In this document: in pieces, positions 62,708 through 64,000 of the stretch | Position numbering within the stretch: the stretch's first letter is position 1 | How the letters are laid out: each line of letters begins with the position of its first letter | NCBI GenBank assembly: GCA_964023205.1 | Contig: OZ026835.1 | Location: 36,005,380-36,069,379 of the forward strand | DNA: 64,000 nt | Direction: 5' to 3' | DNA from: Lutraria lutraria | Taxonomy: Eukaryota; Mollusca; Bivalvia; Venerida; Mactridae | Notes under the pieces: generated by a model | Databases searched by the model: none | What the model was told of the DNA's origin: nothing | The model's input: the letters and a program-made list of their open reading frames with translations, nothing else | Position numbers and translations under genes: made by a program

Positions 62708-63119
62708 AAATGTATAATTTAAATATAGAAACTCTCCAGTTTATGTGCCTGCTTTTGAATAACAGATGACGCATTGTAATAATTTCTGTTCATTTTGTTT
62801 ATCATTTCAGATCATTTTGTGACGACTTAGAGCGTCCATTTGTTTCCACAATTCTTTATCATATACACAACTGAACAGTTCTCGTCTTATCAAATTTCTA
62901 ATACCAAATTAAATTAAATTCCGAAATGCTTTTATCCCTAGCTGGACTACAATATTGACACCACAGTTCTTTATAATAAATACAGCTGGACAGTCTACGT
63001 CTTATGATACTTTCAATATTGATTTCAATTAAATTTAGAAGTGTTTTTATCTACAACTGTACCACAATATTTTGATCAGTTGGAAAACCTTTTCATATAC
63101 ACCGAATATATTATTTTAA

Positions 63120-63210
63120 ATGCATTTATCGTCTGCCAGTAATGACTTTGGGTGACGTAAAGCTTTACAGAGCACGTTCTCAAAGGATGTACCGCAGACG
63201 ACATTTGCAT
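63120..63210 (+). ncRNA. 91-nt conserved hairpin block, copy 3
   Basis: Identical to copy 2 except one base in the left stem (TTTATCG for TTTGTCG), which adds a mismatch. Exactly 91 nt, with no gap against the other copies. In all three units a plus-strand ATG inside the block opens a short Arg-rich frame (DVKLYRARSQRMYRRRHLH), but it ends at different points outside the block, so I do not call it coding. Confidence 0.45.
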
Positions 63211-63708
63211 TACTTCTTTTTGTGCTATTTAATTGCTTTTGGCATTTTGCTTCATATTGTATTGTTTTTGCCAAATTGTTTATTTTATTTTTTACTTCAC
63301 TTACGGCTCCTGTTTGTAGCTGACGTTCATACCTATATGCTAAATGCAACCCTTGTATACACTTTCTTTGCTAGTAATATAGACAACTTAGATTAAATGT
63401 AATGTACTCATACTACTGTTATAGTTTTATACTATCTTGTACTTTCTAAGATTTTACGTCGAAAGATTATTTACGAGAACTGTCAAACAGGCCTGTGTTA
63501 GCGACAATCCCCGAATAAAGGCAATCTTAAAAATGTCCTCTTCAAAACCGTCATTGATTATTATGAACAAAATGACCCCCCCCCCCAAAAAAAAAAGGCT
63601 ACCCGTCTATGAAGGCCACATTATGTCTTTCCCAAAGTTTAGTCTTTGTTCACAAGTTTGACCTTTACTTACACCGACCGTGTCTACATTTAACCCAGCA
63701 TGTTGTTT

Positions 63709-63714
63709 AATAAA
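63709..63714 (+). terminator. Candidate poly(A) signal, peptide copy 3
   Basis: AATAAA preserved in position and context with 43984-43989 in unit 1 (ACCCAGCATGTTGTTTAATA). Confidence 0.5.
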
Positions 63715-64000
63715 GTTCGTTTCTACGGTTGAACCAAATGTATCGATCGTATGTCCATAACTAACGGTGAACAGTATGCCTTGCAAATGAATGATCTTTG
63801 GCTATTTGCTCGTATGAAACAAAATCTACAAAATGTATAAGCAACTGCCAGCTTTCCCCATTTCGAGTAAACTGACTCATCAAATACGTTGTCATTTACA
63901 AGAGGAGAAACACGAGTGTTCTGACTACCCTCATCAGTCAGCTGGTGGCTGGCGCAAGTTTAAAACCCACAAACACCTTCTGGGCACAGGGCTTTCGACT

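Larger units (their letters stand above)
58459..63960 (+). repeat. Tandem duplication, unit 3
   Basis: Begins with GATGATGTTAGACGTCTGAA (compare 44189), then follows unit 1 from about 58590 through peptide gene copy 3, exon 4, the hairpin block and the CCCAGCA..AATAAAG end at 63714. Past this it still resembles sequence after unit 1 (AACACGAGTGTTCTGAC against 44585), so the array may continue beyond the window. Confidence 0.78.

Noticed and set aside
63142..63396. Arg-rich small protein encoded by the 91-nt block
   Set aside because: The frame is shared only within the block; it stops or shifts at different points after it in each unit, and few changes are available to test coding constraint.

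Overview
This is animal nuclear DNA: AT-rich, intron-rich and full of short transposable elements. Spliced genes with GT..AG introns, tRNA-derived SINEs, many small inverted-repeat elements and a non-LTR retrotransposon all fit a lophotrochozoan. A bivalve mollusc is my best guess, from the style of the repeats and one SINE that looks like the bivalve RUDI type. This assignment is inference. Most long open frames in the window are chance or lie in repeats; the real genes are spliced. Left third (1-17.3 kb): a downstream region with a 27-bp tandem array and paired TA-flanked MITEs, then a minus-strand gene (14623 down to 4785) that I assembled from nine coding exons into a 463-residue multi-pass membrane protein I do not recognise. 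Its 5' end points at a short shared promoter with ETS-like sites. Middle (17.4-33.2 kb): a complete plus-strand TAK1/MAP3K7 orthologue, assembled from 19 coding exons (702 residues), with an intact kinase domain, a long Ser/Thr/Pro-rich linker and the C-terminal coiled coil that in vertebrates binds TAB2/TAB3. All exon phases agree. Right half (about 36.8-64 kb): a tandem triplication of a roughly 6-10 kb unit. Each unit carries a three-coding-exon gene for a tiny secreted precursor (51-54 residues): signal peptide, short acidic propeptide, RVKR or RIKR processing site, and a cysteine-free peptide of 19-22 residues whose C terminus differs between copies. A non-coding 3' exon follows, with a 91-nt hairpin-forming block of identical length in all three units and at most three differences between any two. 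That is far more conserved than the coding exons. Two copies share a 20-codon upstream ORF whose stop overlaps the start codon (ATGA). I do not recognise this family. The three units also work as natural empty-site controls for mobile elements. They expose a LINE with a perfect 74-bp target duplication just upstream of gene copy 2, a hAT-type MITE in intron 2 of copy 1 (8-bp duplication), a 1.6-kb foldback element in intron 3 of copy 2 (7-bp duplication), and a 2.2-kb inverted-repeat element holding a dead Tc1-type transposase at the end of unit 2. The units continue to the right edge of the window, so more copies may lie beyond it.
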